A DNA stretch of 64,000 nt, taken from the NCBI RefSeq assembly GCF_013364275.1, contig NZ_CP054932.1:2356001-2420000 (forward strand), written 5' to 3'. The notes beneath the pieces were generated by a model. It did no database searches. It was not told where the DNA came from and was given only the letters and a program-made list of their open reading frames with translations. The translations under genes were made by a program, and so were the position numbers. Shown one piece after another: positions 34,977 to 43,900 of this stretch; positions within the stretch are counted from its first letter, which is position 1, and each line of letters opens with the position of its first letter. This stretch comes from Actinomadura sp. NAK00032 (GTDB lineage Bacteria; Actinomycetota; Actinomycetes; Streptosporangiales; Streptosporangiaceae).

Positions 34977-35564
34977 GTGTTGACGATCGTGTCGTTCGCC
35001 GGAGCAACTGCGCAGATTCTGCTGGCCGCCGTATTCGCCTATTCGTCGCTCACCAAGGTGCCCGCTTTCGCGGCTTTCCGTGATGTCCTGGAGAAACTCG
35101 GCGCCGGGGGAGCGGCCGGTCCGCTCGCCGCCGCCGTGATCGCCGGCGAGGCCGGCACCGCCGCCCTGCTGCTGGCGCTCCCCGGAACGCCGTGGCCCCG
35201 GCTGCTGGTCGTCGCGTTCGCCGCCGGGTTCGCCGCCGCCGGCCTGCGCGCCCTCACGCTGCGGGAACGCATCCGCTGCAACTGCTTCGGCGCGGGCGGC
35301 GCCGGGACGCTCGGGCGCCGCCAGCTCGTCCTGCTGCCGGTCTGGCTGGCGGCGGCCGGCCTGGCCCAGGCGCAGCCGCCCGGCTGGACCGCGGAGGAAG
35401 GGCTCGCCGGCCTCGCGGTCCTGCTGGCCGCGTTCACCGGAATACTCCTCCCCGCGGCCGCCCGCGCTTTGCGGACGCTGCGGGGAGACCGCGCCGCATT
35501 CGCCGAATCCAGCGGAATCGGAGTCGCCGATCCCGTGCGCGAAAAGGAGCTGACACTCGGATGA
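34977..35564 (+). CDS. MauE-like (DoxX-related) membrane protein
   Basis: 195 residues from GTG 34977 (GCGGGAG just upstream; TTG 34980 is the next option). Four membrane segments: AGATAQILLAAVFAYSSL, LAAAVIAGEAGTAALLLAL, LLVVAFAAGFAAAGLRAL and LAGLAVLLAAFTGILL. The loop RIRCNCFGAGG has the Cys-x-Cys-Phe-Gly type motif of MauE/DoxD proteins. MauE, with MauD, is required for disulfide formation in the methylamine dehydrogenase light chain (established for mau operons). Its stop overlaps the redoxin ATG (ATGA) and a Cys-rich Tat protein follows, fitting that role. Confidence 0.8.
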   Translation: MLTIVSFAGATAQILLAAVFAYSSLTKVPAFAAFRDVLEKLGAGGAAGPLAAAVIAGEAGTAALLLALPGTPWPRLLVVAFAAGFAAAGLRALTLRERIRCNCFGAGGAGTLGRRQLVLLPVWLAAAGLAQAQPPGWTAEEGLAGLAVLLAAFTGILLPAAARALRTLRGDRAAFAESSGIGVADPVREKELTLG

Positions 35565-36115
35565 CCCTGGCACTTCTCATCCTCGTTTGCGTGCTCGCCG
35601 CCCTGGTCTTCATCGCATTCTCCGCGCTGGTCGAGATGTTCCACCAGCTGAAGCAGATACGCGAATACCTGGAGATCGAGGACAGCCCGGTGCTGATCGA
35701 TCTCGGCGACGCCGCCGGAACGGTCCCGAGCGCCGCCGGCCTGCCGGCCGAACTGGACACGGCCGGCCGCGCGACCGTGCTGTTCCTGTCGAACAAGTGC
35801 CGGACCTGCTTCACGCTGGCCGCGGCGCTCCAGGGCCGGGTCAGGCCGCCCGGCCTGTGGATCGTCGTCGTGCCCGTGCTCGGCGACGCCGCCGAGTTCA
35901 TCGACCTGTTCGACCTGAGAGGCGAGCGGGTGGTGCTCGACGAGGACGAGCACGTCGTCAACCGGCTCGGCATCGACGCCACGCCCGCCGCCGTCCTCGT
36001 CGAGGACGGCCGCATGGTGAAGGCGCACAGCGTCCCCTCGTCCCGGCAGATGTTCGCCGCACTGCCGCCGCTCGAGGGGGACGGCAAGAAGGTCCGGCAG
36101 GCGGCCCACGGCTGA
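35561..36115 (+). CDS. Membrane-anchored thioredoxin-like protein, MauD-like
   Basis: 184 residues from ATG 35561. One N-terminal membrane anchor (about 3-25) is followed by a short helix (EMFHQLKQIREYLE) and a thioredoxin fold. The redox motif C80-R-T-C83 sits in FLSNKCRTCF, and the cis-Pro segment is IDATPAAVLVED. MauD proteins share this anchor-plus-CxxC layout and act outside the membrane on disulfides of the light chain. It overlaps the MauE-like gene and precedes the Cys-rich protein by 41 nt. Confidence 0.85.
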   Translation: MTLALLILVCVLAALVFIAFSALVEMFHQLKQIREYLEIEDSPVLIDLGDAAGTVPSAAGLPAELDTAGRATVLFLSNKCRTCFTLAAALQGRVRPPGLWIVVVPVLGDAAEFIDLFDLRGERVVLDEDEHVVNRLGIDATPAAVLVEDGRMVKAHSVPSSRQMFAALPPLEGDGKKVRQAAHG

Positions 36116-36156
36116 CCTGCGACCTGCCACCCGCGGTACGGAGAGGTGTGAGTCAG

Positions 36157-36543
36157 ATGCTCGGACGGCGAAGAACCCAAGGACACGCAGGACACACGAA
36201 GCACGGGGAGGCGGCGGAGCCCCGCTCCGACCGCCGCGGATTCCTCGGCTGGGCGGGCCGGGTCGGCATGGGCGCCGTCGGCGTCGCCGCCGGCGTGACG
36301 GCCCTGCAGCAACCCGGCGAGGCCGCCGTGAAGTGGCGGTGCTGCAACCTCTACTTCGGCAACCCCAACTGCCCGATCAGCTCGACCGGCAACCCGTACT
36401 GCCGGAAGGGCACGATGCGGGTCTGGTACTGCTGCAGCGGCTCCCGCAAGTACGCCTGCGGGGAGTGCACCGGCGGCTCCAGCTGCGGCAGCGGACCGTT
36501 CTACTGCTCCGCGGGCTGGGTCGTCCGGGCCAACAGCTGCTGA
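36157..36543 (+). CDS. Tat-exported cysteine-rich small protein (MauA-like architecture)
   Basis: 128 residues from ATG 36157 (a GTG at 36148 is also in frame). The twin-arginine signal is DRRGFLGW at 25-32, with a hydrophobic core at 33-50 and a likely cleavage after GEAA near residue 57. The mature ~72 residues contain eleven Cys (62, 63, 72, 82, 92, 93, 101, 104, 110, 117, 128) and three Trp (60, 90, 121). The methylamine dehydrogenase light chain also has a Tat-type leader, about a dozen Cys and two Trp that form TTQ, but the sequences do not align convincingly. I call it MauA-like in layout only. It is probably the client of the two preceding genes. Confidence 0.75.
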   Translation: MLGRRRTQGHAGHTKHGEAAEPRSDRRGFLGWAGRVGMGAVGVAAGVTALQQPGEAAVKWRCCNLYFGNPNCPISSTGNPYCRKGTMRVWYCCSGSRKYACGECTGGSSCGSGPFYCSAGWVVRANSC

Positions 36544-36565
36544 CACCGATCCGACCTCGACCGAC

Positions 36566-36593
36566 GTCAGGCCACGCCCGCGCGTGGCCTGAC
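36566..36593 (+). terminator. 12-bp hairpin after the Cys-rich gene
   Basis: GTCAGGCCACGC/GCGTGGCCTGAC with a 4-nt loop lies between the Cys-rich gene and the next ATG. It may reduce read-through, giving more message for the Cys-rich protein than for the gene that follows. Confidence 0.7.
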
Positions 36594-36607
36594 CAGGGGT
36601 GTCCACC

Positions 36608-37297
36608 ATGCACACCGTGCTCCTGTCGGCACTGATGCTGCTCCTCGCCTGTGCCGGTTTCGCCCAGCTGTTCAGTCTTTGAGGCATCTCCTTCATCGGG
36701 TACCTCCGACCCCTGGTCCAGGGGAGAGCCTCCGACGAGCCCGCCCAGCGCCGCGCGTTCGCCGCGCTCGGCACCGGCTTCACCATCTCCGCGACCGCCT
36801 TCTACGCGGCGGTCCACCTGGTGGGCGCGGTGACGCTGGGATCGCGACCGGGTACGGTCGCGCAGCTCGTGGCGGCGGGCGTCCTGCTCGCCTGCGTCGC
36901 CGTCGACAGCGGGGTGTTCGGGCTGCGCACGCCCATGTGGCGGCGGCAGACCCCGCAGCAGTACTTCTACCGCCTCGGCCCGACGCGGGGCGCGTTCCTG
37001 TGGGGGCTGGACACCGGCCTCGTCGTGACGACGTTCCGGGTCACCTCGCTCACCTGGGCGGCCCTCGCCGTGACGCTGCTCGGCCTGGTCCCCTGGTGGG
37101 CGGGCGTCGCGTACGCGGCGGGGTTCGTCCTGCCGAGCGCGGTGTTCGTCCTGCTCGTCCCGCCGCGCTCGGACCCGCTGGGCCCGCCCGAACCGGTCTG
37201 GCTGCTGGACCGGATCGGGGACTGGGAACCGCGGGTGCGGCGGGCGGCGCCGGTGCTGCTCGGCGCCGCCGCGGCCGCCCTGGCACTGTCCGCCTGA
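36608..37297 (+). CDS. Integral membrane protein of the Mau-like cassette, with in-frame TGA at 36680
   Basis: ATG 36608 (AGGGG upstream) opens a hydrophobic segment (TVLLSALMLLLACAGFAQLF) that meets TGA at codon 25. The same frame then continues without another stop to 37297, with strong GC3 bias from the TGA onward (GISFIGYLRPLVQG, RRAFAALGTGFTISATAFYA). The first conventional start after the TGA is GTG 36821, which would discard about 46 codons of coding-like sequence. The whole product would have about 229 residues and five to six membrane segments, ending VRRAAPVLLGAAAAALALSA. The TGA may be a nonsense mutation (TGG to TGA), a sequencing error, read-through or selenocysteine. Function unknown; 65 nt after the Cys-rich gene. 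Confidence 0.55.
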
Positions 37298-37323
37298 CCG
37301 GCCGCCCCGGCGGGCGGGAGCGC

Positions 37324-37887
37324 TCAGCCGCGGCCCGCGAAGAAGGAGACGTCTTCGCGGGCCGCCGGCTCGCGCCCGGACCGCACCAGCAGCGGGACGT
37401 GCTGCCGCCGGGGGACGAACAGGTACCCCGGGAACGGGGTGTCGTGGCCGGGGCACGCCGTGAACGTGATCGCGTGGTCGCCTTCGGACGGAGTGCGCGC
37501 GTCCCGGGTCGCCTCGGCGTAGAGCAGGCCCGCCGCGTCGTGGTGGCCGGCGGGGATCGACAGCGTGGCCGTCGCCCCCGCCCGCACCAGGACGGCCGCC
37601 TTGTACCGGCCGTCGTGCCCGAACCCGGCCGGGTCGGCGTCCGCCCAGGCGCGCAGCCCCGGGATGACCAGGTCTCCGGCGACGAGGTCGTCCGGCCCGG
37701 CCCGGTAGGGGCCCGCGGTCTCCTCCGGGAACCAGGCGTTCCGGTTCGCGCAGTTCATGACGCGGGGGTTGGCGAGTGTGCCGGGTGGTTCCGTGCCCAT
37801 GGGACGCTCCGTTCCACCGCCGGCCGGCTCCGCGCAGGCCGCCGCCGCGAGCAGCAGGCCGGCGAGGAGAAGCGCTCGCATGCGCAT
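37324..37887 (-). CDS. Hypothetical lipoprotein
   Basis: 187 residues from ATG 37887 (ATG 37881 also possible). The lipobox AAAAC places the lipidated Cys at about residue 18, followed by a Gly/Pro-rich linker. The mature part is beta-rich with two Cys (NCANRN and FTACPGHDTPF, probably disulfide-bonded) and His/Asp in AGHHDAAG and GHDTPFPGY. I do not recognise the family. It is convergent with the membrane protein and divergent from the MDR gene across 86 bp. Confidence 0.7.
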   Translation of the reverse strand: MRMRALLLAGLLLAAAACAEPAGGGTERPMGTEPPGTLANPRVMNCANRNAWFPEETAGPYRAGPDDLVAGDLVIPGLRAWADADPAGFGHDGRYKAAVLVRAGATATLSIPAGHHDAAGLLYAEATRDARTPSEGDHAITFTACPGHDTPFPGYLFVPRRQHVPLLVRSGREPAAREDVSFFAGRG

Positions 37888-37973
37888 GGGGGCATTGTCC
37901 CCGAGAACCGGTGCCGCCGATAGGGGACGGCCCCGCCCGCCGCACCGGACCCCGGCACGGTTAGTGTCGGTTC

Positions 37974-38942
37974 ATGTTCGCTGTCACGGCCACGCAGATC
38001 GACGCAGACAATCCGCTGAACGGGCTGACGCTGGGGGAGCGGCCCGATCCCGAGGTACCGGACGGCTGGACGACCGTCACGGTGAAGGCCGCCGCGCTCA
38101 ACCACCACGACCTGTGGTCGCTGAAGGGCGTCGGCCTGCCCGCCGACAAGCTCCCGATGATCCTCGGCTGCGACGCCGCCGGGGTGGACGAGGACGGCAA
38201 CGAGGTCATCGTCCACGCGGTGATCGGCGACCCGGACCGGGGCGGCGGCGACGAGACCCTCGACCCCAAGCGGTCGCTGCTGTCGGAGGTCCACCCGGGC
38301 ACGCTCGCGGAGAAGGTCGCGGTGCCGCGCCGCAACCTCGTGCCCAAGCCCGCCGAGCTGTCGTTCGAGGAGGCGGCCTGCCTGCCGACGGCCTGGCTCA
38401 CCGCCTACCGGATGCTGTTCGACAAGGCGGAGCTGCAGCCCGGGGCGTCGGTGCTGGTGCAGGGCGCCGGCGGCGGCGTGGCGTCGGCGGCGATCGCGCT
38501 GGCGTCGGCCGCCGGGCTCCGGGTCTACGCGACGAGCCGCAGCGAGGCCAAGCGCAAGCGCGCTCAAGAACTCGGCGCGGACGCCGCGTTCGAGTCCGGC
38601 GCACGGCTGCCGGAGCGGGTCGACGCCGTCATCGAGACCGTCGGGCAGGCGACCTGGTCGCACTCGCTGAAGTCGCTGCGGCCCGGCGGCCGGATCGTGG
38701 TGTCCGGCGCCACCAGCGGCCAGGTGCCGCCGGCGGAGCTGAACCGGGTGTTCTTCCTGCAGCTGTCGGTGGTCGGCTCCACCATGGGGACGCGGGCGCA
38801 GCTGGAGCGGCTCGCCCGGTTCCTGGTCAAGACCGGCACGAAGCCGCTGATCGACCGGACGCTGCCGCTGAACCGGGCCCGCGAGGGGTTCGCCGCCATG
38901 GCGGAGGGCGACCTCTTCGGCAAGATCGTCTTCACGCCGTGA
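37974..38942 (+). CDS. Zinc-type MDR-family dehydrogenase / quinone-oxidoreductase-like protein
   Basis: 322 residues. An N-terminal GroES-like domain (VTVKAAALNHHDLWSLKG, ILGCDAAGVDEDGNEV) and the Rossmann segment SVLVQGAGGGVASAAIALA (about 160-178) define an MDR oxidoreductase. The structural-zinc Cys cluster is absent, as in quinone reductases and YhdH-type members. NADPH-dependent reduction of a quinone or enone is likely. It stands alone downstream of a short divergent promoter region. Confidence 0.9.
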   Translation: MFAVTATQIDADNPLNGLTLGERPDPEVPDGWTTVTVKAAALNHHDLWSLKGVGLPADKLPMILGCDAAGVDEDGNEVIVHAVIGDPDRGGGDETLDPKRSLLSEVHPGTLAEKVAVPRRNLVPKPAELSFEEAACLPTAWLTAYRMLFDKAELQPGASVLVQGAGGGVASAAIALASAAGLRVYATSRSEAKRKRAQELGADAAFESGARLPERVDAVIETVGQATWSHSLKSLRPGGRIVVSGATSGQVPPAELNRVFFLQLSVVGSTMGTRAQLERLARFLVKTGTKPLIDRTLPLNRAREGFAAMAEGDLFGKIVFTP

Positions 38943-38972
38943 GGCGGGAGCCGTGGCCGGGGCCCGCCCCGG

Positions 38973-39695
38973 TCACGGCTTCTTGCGGAACACCTCGTCG
39001 CGCAGCCGCTCGCGCGCCTCGTCCAGGACGGCCTGCGCGGCGGCGAGCCCGTCGTCGTCCAGCCGGGCCTTCTTCGCCGACTTGCGGACGTCCTCGACGA
39101 ATGTGCGGAGCAGGCGCTCCAGCTTCAGGCGGGCGACGTCCTCGCGGGTGCCGATCGCCGTCTTCCAGGCGTCGTCCCAGTTCTGCCGCCACTCCTCCTT
39201 CCACGCCTGCTTCTGCTCGCGCCAGTAGTCCTTCTGGCGCTTCCACTCGTCCTTCTGGCGCTCGGTGGTCTCCTTCCACGCCTCCTTGGACGTGGTCTTG
39301 CCCTGGTCGCGCATCGTCCGCGCGGCCTGCGTCAGCTCCTCGCGCAGCGACCGGACGGTCTGCCGGACGTCCTCCTGCACGCCGCGGGCGAACTCCTGCG
39401 CCGAGGCGGAGATCTCCTCCTCCAGCTCGGCCAGCTCGTCCATCCGGCGCTCCAGCTCCTCGCGGCCCTTGTCGGTCAGCGAGTACACCTTCTTGCCCTT
39501 GACGACCTCGTGGGTGACCAGCCCCTCGGACTCCAGCCGGGCCAGCCGCGGGTAGATCGTGCCGGGGGAGGGCGAGTAGACCCCGAGGAACCGGTCCTGC
39601 AGCAGCCGGATCACCTCGTAGCCGTGCCGCGGGCTCTCCTCCAGCAGCTTCAGCAGGTACAGCCGCAGCCGACCGTGCCCGAAAACGGGGCTCAC
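38973..39695 (-). CDS. PadR-family transcriptional regulator with long coiled-coil tail
   Basis: 240 residues from GTG 39695; GTG 39704 is an alternative that overlaps the upstream stop. The winged HTH covers about residues 1-85 (LYLLKLLEESPRHGYEVIRL, SPGTIYPRLARLESEGLV, YSLTDKGREELERR). The C-terminal half is a long Lys/Glu/Trp/Gln-rich coiled coil (EWKRQKDYWREQKQAWKEEW), much longer than usual PadR tails. It follows the DUF4097 gene by 5 nt. The palindromic site at 40563-40598 before that operon is its probable autoregulatory target. Confidence 0.9.
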   Translation of the reverse strand: MSPVFGHGRLRLYLLKLLEESPRHGYEVIRLLQDRFLGVYSPSPGTIYPRLARLESEGLVTHEVVKGKKVYSLTDKGREELERRMDELAELEEEISASAQEFARGVQEDVRQTVRSLREELTQAARTMRDQGKTTSKEAWKETTERQKDEWKRQKDYWREQKQAWKEEWRQNWDDAWKTAIGTREDVARLKLERLLRTFVEDVRKSAKKARLDDDGLAAAQAVLDEARERLRDEVFRKKP

Positions 39696-39700
39696 GCGTC

Positions 39701-40525
39701 TCACTTCTCCATTCGGGGGCCGGTGGTGATCTCCGGGTCGTCGTCGCGGCCGAGCAGGGTGACGGCGCCGGAGACGGTGTTGACCGTGAGCCGGCCGGCG
39801 CCGTCGCCGAGCTTGCCGGACACGCTCTGCGCGATCGTGCGGTCCTGCCGGCCGAGTTCGGGGAAGGACGTCTCGATCCGGCCGGCGGCGGAGCTGAGCG
39901 TGACCTGCGCGCCGGCGGACTCGGGGACGCGCAGCGCCACCTCGCCGGACACCGTGTTCACGTCGATCGCGCTGTCGGCGCCGAGGTCGAGGTCGGCGGC
40001 GATGCGGCCGCTGACCGTGCGGGCGCCGAGCCGGTCGACGGTGGCGCCGGCGAGGGACAGGTCGCCGGAGACGGAGGTGAAGGAGACCGTCCCGTCTAGG
40101 CCCTGGGCCTCGATCACGCCGGACACGGTGTTGGCGTCGATCGCGCCGGCCACACCGTCCAGCGTGACGTCGCCGGAGGCGCTCTTGATGGACGTGCGGG
40201 TCGTCATGCCGGTCACCACGGCGTCCGCGGACACGAGGTTCAGCGAGACCGGGCAGTCGTGCGGGACGGTCACCGTGATCGCGGCGCGCGCCTTGTGGGT
40301 GCGCAGCCAGGTCAGCACGCCCTCCCACAGCTTCTCGTGGGTGACGGTCAGCATCCCGGCCTCATGCGTGACCACCAGCGGCGGGCCCTCGACGTCGCCG
40401 ACCATGATGGACGGGCGCTCGTCGGAGGCGAGCACCGAGACGCTGCCCGCGATGAGAGTGATGCGCAGCGCGACCACGCCGTCGAAGTCCAGGGTGGTCG
40501 GTTCCTCGATCGTCCAGCGTGACAT
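39701..40525 (-). CDS. DUF4097 beta-helix protein
   Basis: 274 residues. The C-terminal two thirds consist of regular repeats built around S-x-S-G-D/N-T-V-S-G turns (IKSASGDVTLDGV, IDANTVSGVIEAQG, FTSVSGDLSLAGA, ARTVSGRIAADL), a right-handed beta-helix as in DUF4097/adhesin-like proteins. There is no signal peptide or membrane segment. It is first in a two-gene operon with PadR, a common actinobacterial pairing. Its role is unknown, perhaps envelope-stress related. Confidence 0.88.
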   Translation of the reverse strand: MSRWTIEEPTTLDFDGVVALRITLIAGSVSVLASDERPSIMVGDVEGPPLVVTHEAGMLTVTHEKLWEGVLTWLRTHKARAAITVTVPHDCPVSLNLVSADAVVTGMTTRTSIKSASGDVTLDGVAGAIDANTVSGVIEAQGLDGTVSFTSVSGDLSLAGATVDRLGARTVSGRIAADLDLGADSAIDVNTVSGEVALRVPESAGAQVTLSSAAGRIETSFPELGRQDRTIAQSVSGKLGDGAGRLTVNTVSGAVTLLGRDDDPEITTGPRMEK

Positions 40526-40561
40526 CGCGATGCCCTTCGTCCGGCTCCACCGTCAGTAAAC

Positions 40562-40598
40562 ACGATATGTCGCGTCGCTGGAAAGTCAAGACATATCG
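40562..40598 (-). promoter_or_regulatory. Promoter with PadR-type operator for the DUF4097-padR operon
   Basis: On the minus strand TTGACT (40589-40584) and TATCGT (40567-40562) are spaced by 16 bp. An inverted repeat CGATATGTC (40563-40571) and GACATATCG (40590-40598) brackets this promoter, with half-sites containing the ATGT/ACAT core known for PadR operators. Confidence 0.7.
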
Positions 40599-40613
40599 CG
40601 TACGGTGCGCGGG

Positions 40614-40793
40614 TCAGTCGTCGTCATCGTCGTCCAATCGGGCGAGCCAGGTGGCGAGGCGGTCCACCGGGGTCTCGAACTCCGGGTTCAGGTCCACGAA
40701 CTCGCGGAGGCGCTCGGCCAGCCACGTCAGGCTGACCTCCTCCGCGCCGCGCCGGTCCGTCAGCTCCTCGATGCCGCGATCGGTGAAGTACAT
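40614..40793 (-). CDS. DUF6104 family small protein
   Basis: 59 residues from ATG 40793: MYFTDRGIEELTDRRGAEEV, then LTWLAERLREFVDLNPEFE, ending in a run of Asp. It matches the small acidic proteins found beside 2-oxoglutarate dehydrogenase genes in many actinomycetes. Function is not known. It lies 142 bp downstream of the kgd stop on the same strand, with no clear terminator that I can defend, so co-transcription is possible. Confidence 0.8.
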   Translation of the reverse strand: MYFTDRGIEELTDRRGAEEVSLTWLAERLREFVDLNPEFETPVDRLATWLARLDDDDDD

Positions 40794-40935
40794 GGCAGGT
40801 GGTCTTCTTTCTGCGCGTTCCGCCATCGGGACGCCGAGGGCTCCGGCGCGGTGCACCGGAGCCCTCGGGTCTACGCCCTTACGCCTGCTTCGCTCGTAGG
40901 TCTACTTCCGCTCGCGCCTACTTCCGCTCGTACGC

Positions 40936-43900
40936 CTACTTGTGCTCGCCGAACAGCCGCGCCAGGAGCGACTCCTGCTCCGCCTGGTGCAGCTTCGCCG
41001 ACCCCACGGCCGGGGACGAGGACGCCGGGCGCGACACCCGCGACATCTTCAGCCCCTCGATGTGGTGCGGCAGCTTCAGCGCCATGAACGGCCAGGCGCC
41101 CATGTTCGCGGGCTCGTCCTGCACCCACACGACCTCGGTGCCGGCCGGGTACTTGGCCAGCTCCGCCTTGATCTCGTCGACCGGCGGCGGGTACAGCCGC
41201 TCGACCCGCACGACCGCGGTGTCGTTCGCGCCCGCCGACTGCCGGGCCTTCACCACGTCGTAGTAGATCTTGCCGGTGGTGAGCAGCACCCGCTTCACGC
41301 CCGCCGGGTCGACCGCCGGGTCGCTCTCCGGGATCACCGGCTGGAACACGCCGTCAGTGATCTCCTCGACCGGGGAGGTCGCCGCCTTCAGCCGCAGCAG
41401 CGACTTCGGCGTGAACACGATCAGCGGCTTGTTCCGGCCCGACAGCACCTGCCAGCGCAGCAGGTGGAAGTAGTTCGCCGGCGTGGTCGGGTACACCACG
41501 GTCATGTTGTCCTGCGCGCACAGCTGCAGGTACCGCTCGATCCGCGCGGACGAGTGGTCGGGCCCCTGGCCCTCGTAGCCGTGCGGCAGCAGCAGCACGA
41601 CGCCGGAGTGCTGGCCCCACTTCTGCTCGCCGGACGAGATGTACTCGTCCACCACCGACTGGGCGCCGTTGGCGAAGTCGCCGAACTGGGCCTCCCAGCA
41701 GACCAGCGCGTCCGGGCGGGTCATCGAGTAGCCGTACTCGAAGCCCATCGCCGCGTACTCGCTGAGCAGCGAGTCGTGCACGTAGAACTTCGACACGCCC
41801 TGCCCGAACTGCTTGAGCGGCGTGTACTCCTCGCCGGTCCTGCGGTCGACGAGCACCGCGTGCCGCTGGCCGAACGTGCCGCGCCGGGTGTCCTGCCCGA
41901 CGAGCCGCACCGGGCGGCCGTCGATCAGCAGCGAGCCCATCGCCAGCAGCTCGCCGGTCGCCCAGTCGATCGCGTCGTCCTCGATCATCTGGGCGCGGCG
42001 CTGCAGGATCGGCTGGAGCCGCGGGTGCGGGGTGAAGCCCTCCGGCAGGCTGACCTGCGTCTCGATGAGCCGCTTGACGGTCTCCGGCGGGATCGCCGTG
42101 CCGGCCTTGCCGTGGTCGATCGGGATGCGCTCCTCGACGTCCGGCTTCACGACCGAGCCCGGCTCCAGGGGCTTCTTCACCGCCTCGCGGGTCTCGGTGA
42201 AGGCCCGCTCCAGCTGCTCCTGGTAGTCGCGGAGCGCCTGCTCGGCCTCCTCGACCGTGATGTCGCCGCGGCCGATCAGCGCCTCGGTGTAGAGCTTGCG
42301 CACCGAGCGCTTCGCGTCGATCAGGTCGTACATCAGCGGCTGCGTGAACGAGGGGTTCTCGCCCTCGTTGTGGCCGCGCCGCCGGTAGCAGACCATGTCG
42401 ACGACGACGTCCTTCTTGAACGTCTGCCGGTACTCGAACGCCAGCCGCGCCACCCGCGCGCACGCCTCCGGGTCGTCCCCGTTGACGTGGAAGATCGGCG
42501 CCTGGATCATCCGCGCGACGTCGGTCGCGTAGACGCTGGAGCGCGAGTACTCCGGCGCGGTGGTGAAGCCGACCTGGTTGTTGATGATGACGTGCACGGT
42601 GCCGCCGGTGCGGTAGCCGCGCAGCTGCGACAGGTTCAGCGTCTCGGCCACCACGCCCTGCCCGGCGAACGCGGCGTCGCCGTGGATCAGCACCGGCAGC
42701 ACGGTGAAGCCGGCCTCGCCGACGTCCAGCACGTCCTGCTTGGCGCGGACGACGCCCTCCAGCACCGGGTCGACCGTCTCCAGGTGGGACGGGTTCGCGA
42801 CCAGCTCGGTGTGGATCTTGGAGCCGTCGCTCGCCATGAAGTCGCCGGACGCGCCGAGGTGGTACTTCACGTCGCCGGAGCCCTGCGCGCTGCGCGGGTC
42901 GAGGTTGCCCTCGAACTCGCCGAAGATCTGCCCGTAGGACTTGCCGACGATGTTGGCCAGGACGTTCAGCCGGCCGCGGTGCGCCATCCCGATGACGACC
43001 TCGTCCAGGCTGTCCTTCGCCGCCGACGAGATCACCGAGTCCAGCAGCGGTATGACCGACTCGCCGCCCTCCAGCGAGAAGCGCTTCTGCCCGACGAACT
43101 TCGTCTGCAGGAACGTCTCGAACGCCTCGGCGCTGTTCAGCCGGCGCAGCACGTGCAGCTGCTCCTCGCGCGACGGCTTGTCGTGCGGGACCTCCACGCG
43201 CTCCTGGATCCAGGCGCGCTCCTCCGGGTCCTGGATGTGCATGTACTCGATGCCGACCGTCCGGCAGTACGCCATCCGCAGCACGCCGAGGATGTCGCGC
43301 AGCTTCATCGTCGGCTTGCCGCCGAACCCGCCCGTCGCGAACTCGCGCTCCAGGTCCCACAGGGTGAGGCCGTGCTTGAGGATGTCGAGGTCGGGGTGCC
43401 GGCGCTGCTTGTACTCCAGCGGGTCGGTGTCGGCCATCAGGTGGCCGCGGACCCGGTAGGCGTGGATCAGCTCGTGCACGCGGGCGACCTTGGCGACGTC
43501 GTCCTCGTGGGTGGCGGAGATGTCCTTGACCCAGCGCACCGGCTCGTACGGGATGCGCAGCGCCTCGAAGATCTCGTCGTAGAAGCCGTCCTCGCCGAGC
43601 AGCAGCTCGTGGATCCGGCGCAGGAAGTCGCCGGACTGCGCGCCCTGGATGATCCGGTGGTCGTAGGTGGAGGTCAGCGTCATGACCTTGCTGATCCCCA
43701 TGCGCGACAGCGTCTCGCCGGACGCGCCGGCGAACTCCGCGGGGTACTCCATCGCGCCCACGCCGATGATCGTGCCCTGGCCGGGCATCAGCCGCGGCAC
43801 CGAGTGGACCGTGCCGATCGTGCCCGGGTTCGTCAGGCTGATCGTCGTGCCCTGGAAGTCCTCCAGGGTGAGCTTGCCGCCGCGGGCCTTGCGGACGATC

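Noticed and set aside
36157..36543. Calling the Cys-rich protein a true methylamine dehydrogenase light chain (mauA)
   Set aside because: Only layout (Tat signal, Cys and Trp content, MauD/MauE neighbours) agrees. The motif spacing does not, and no heavy-chain gene is present.
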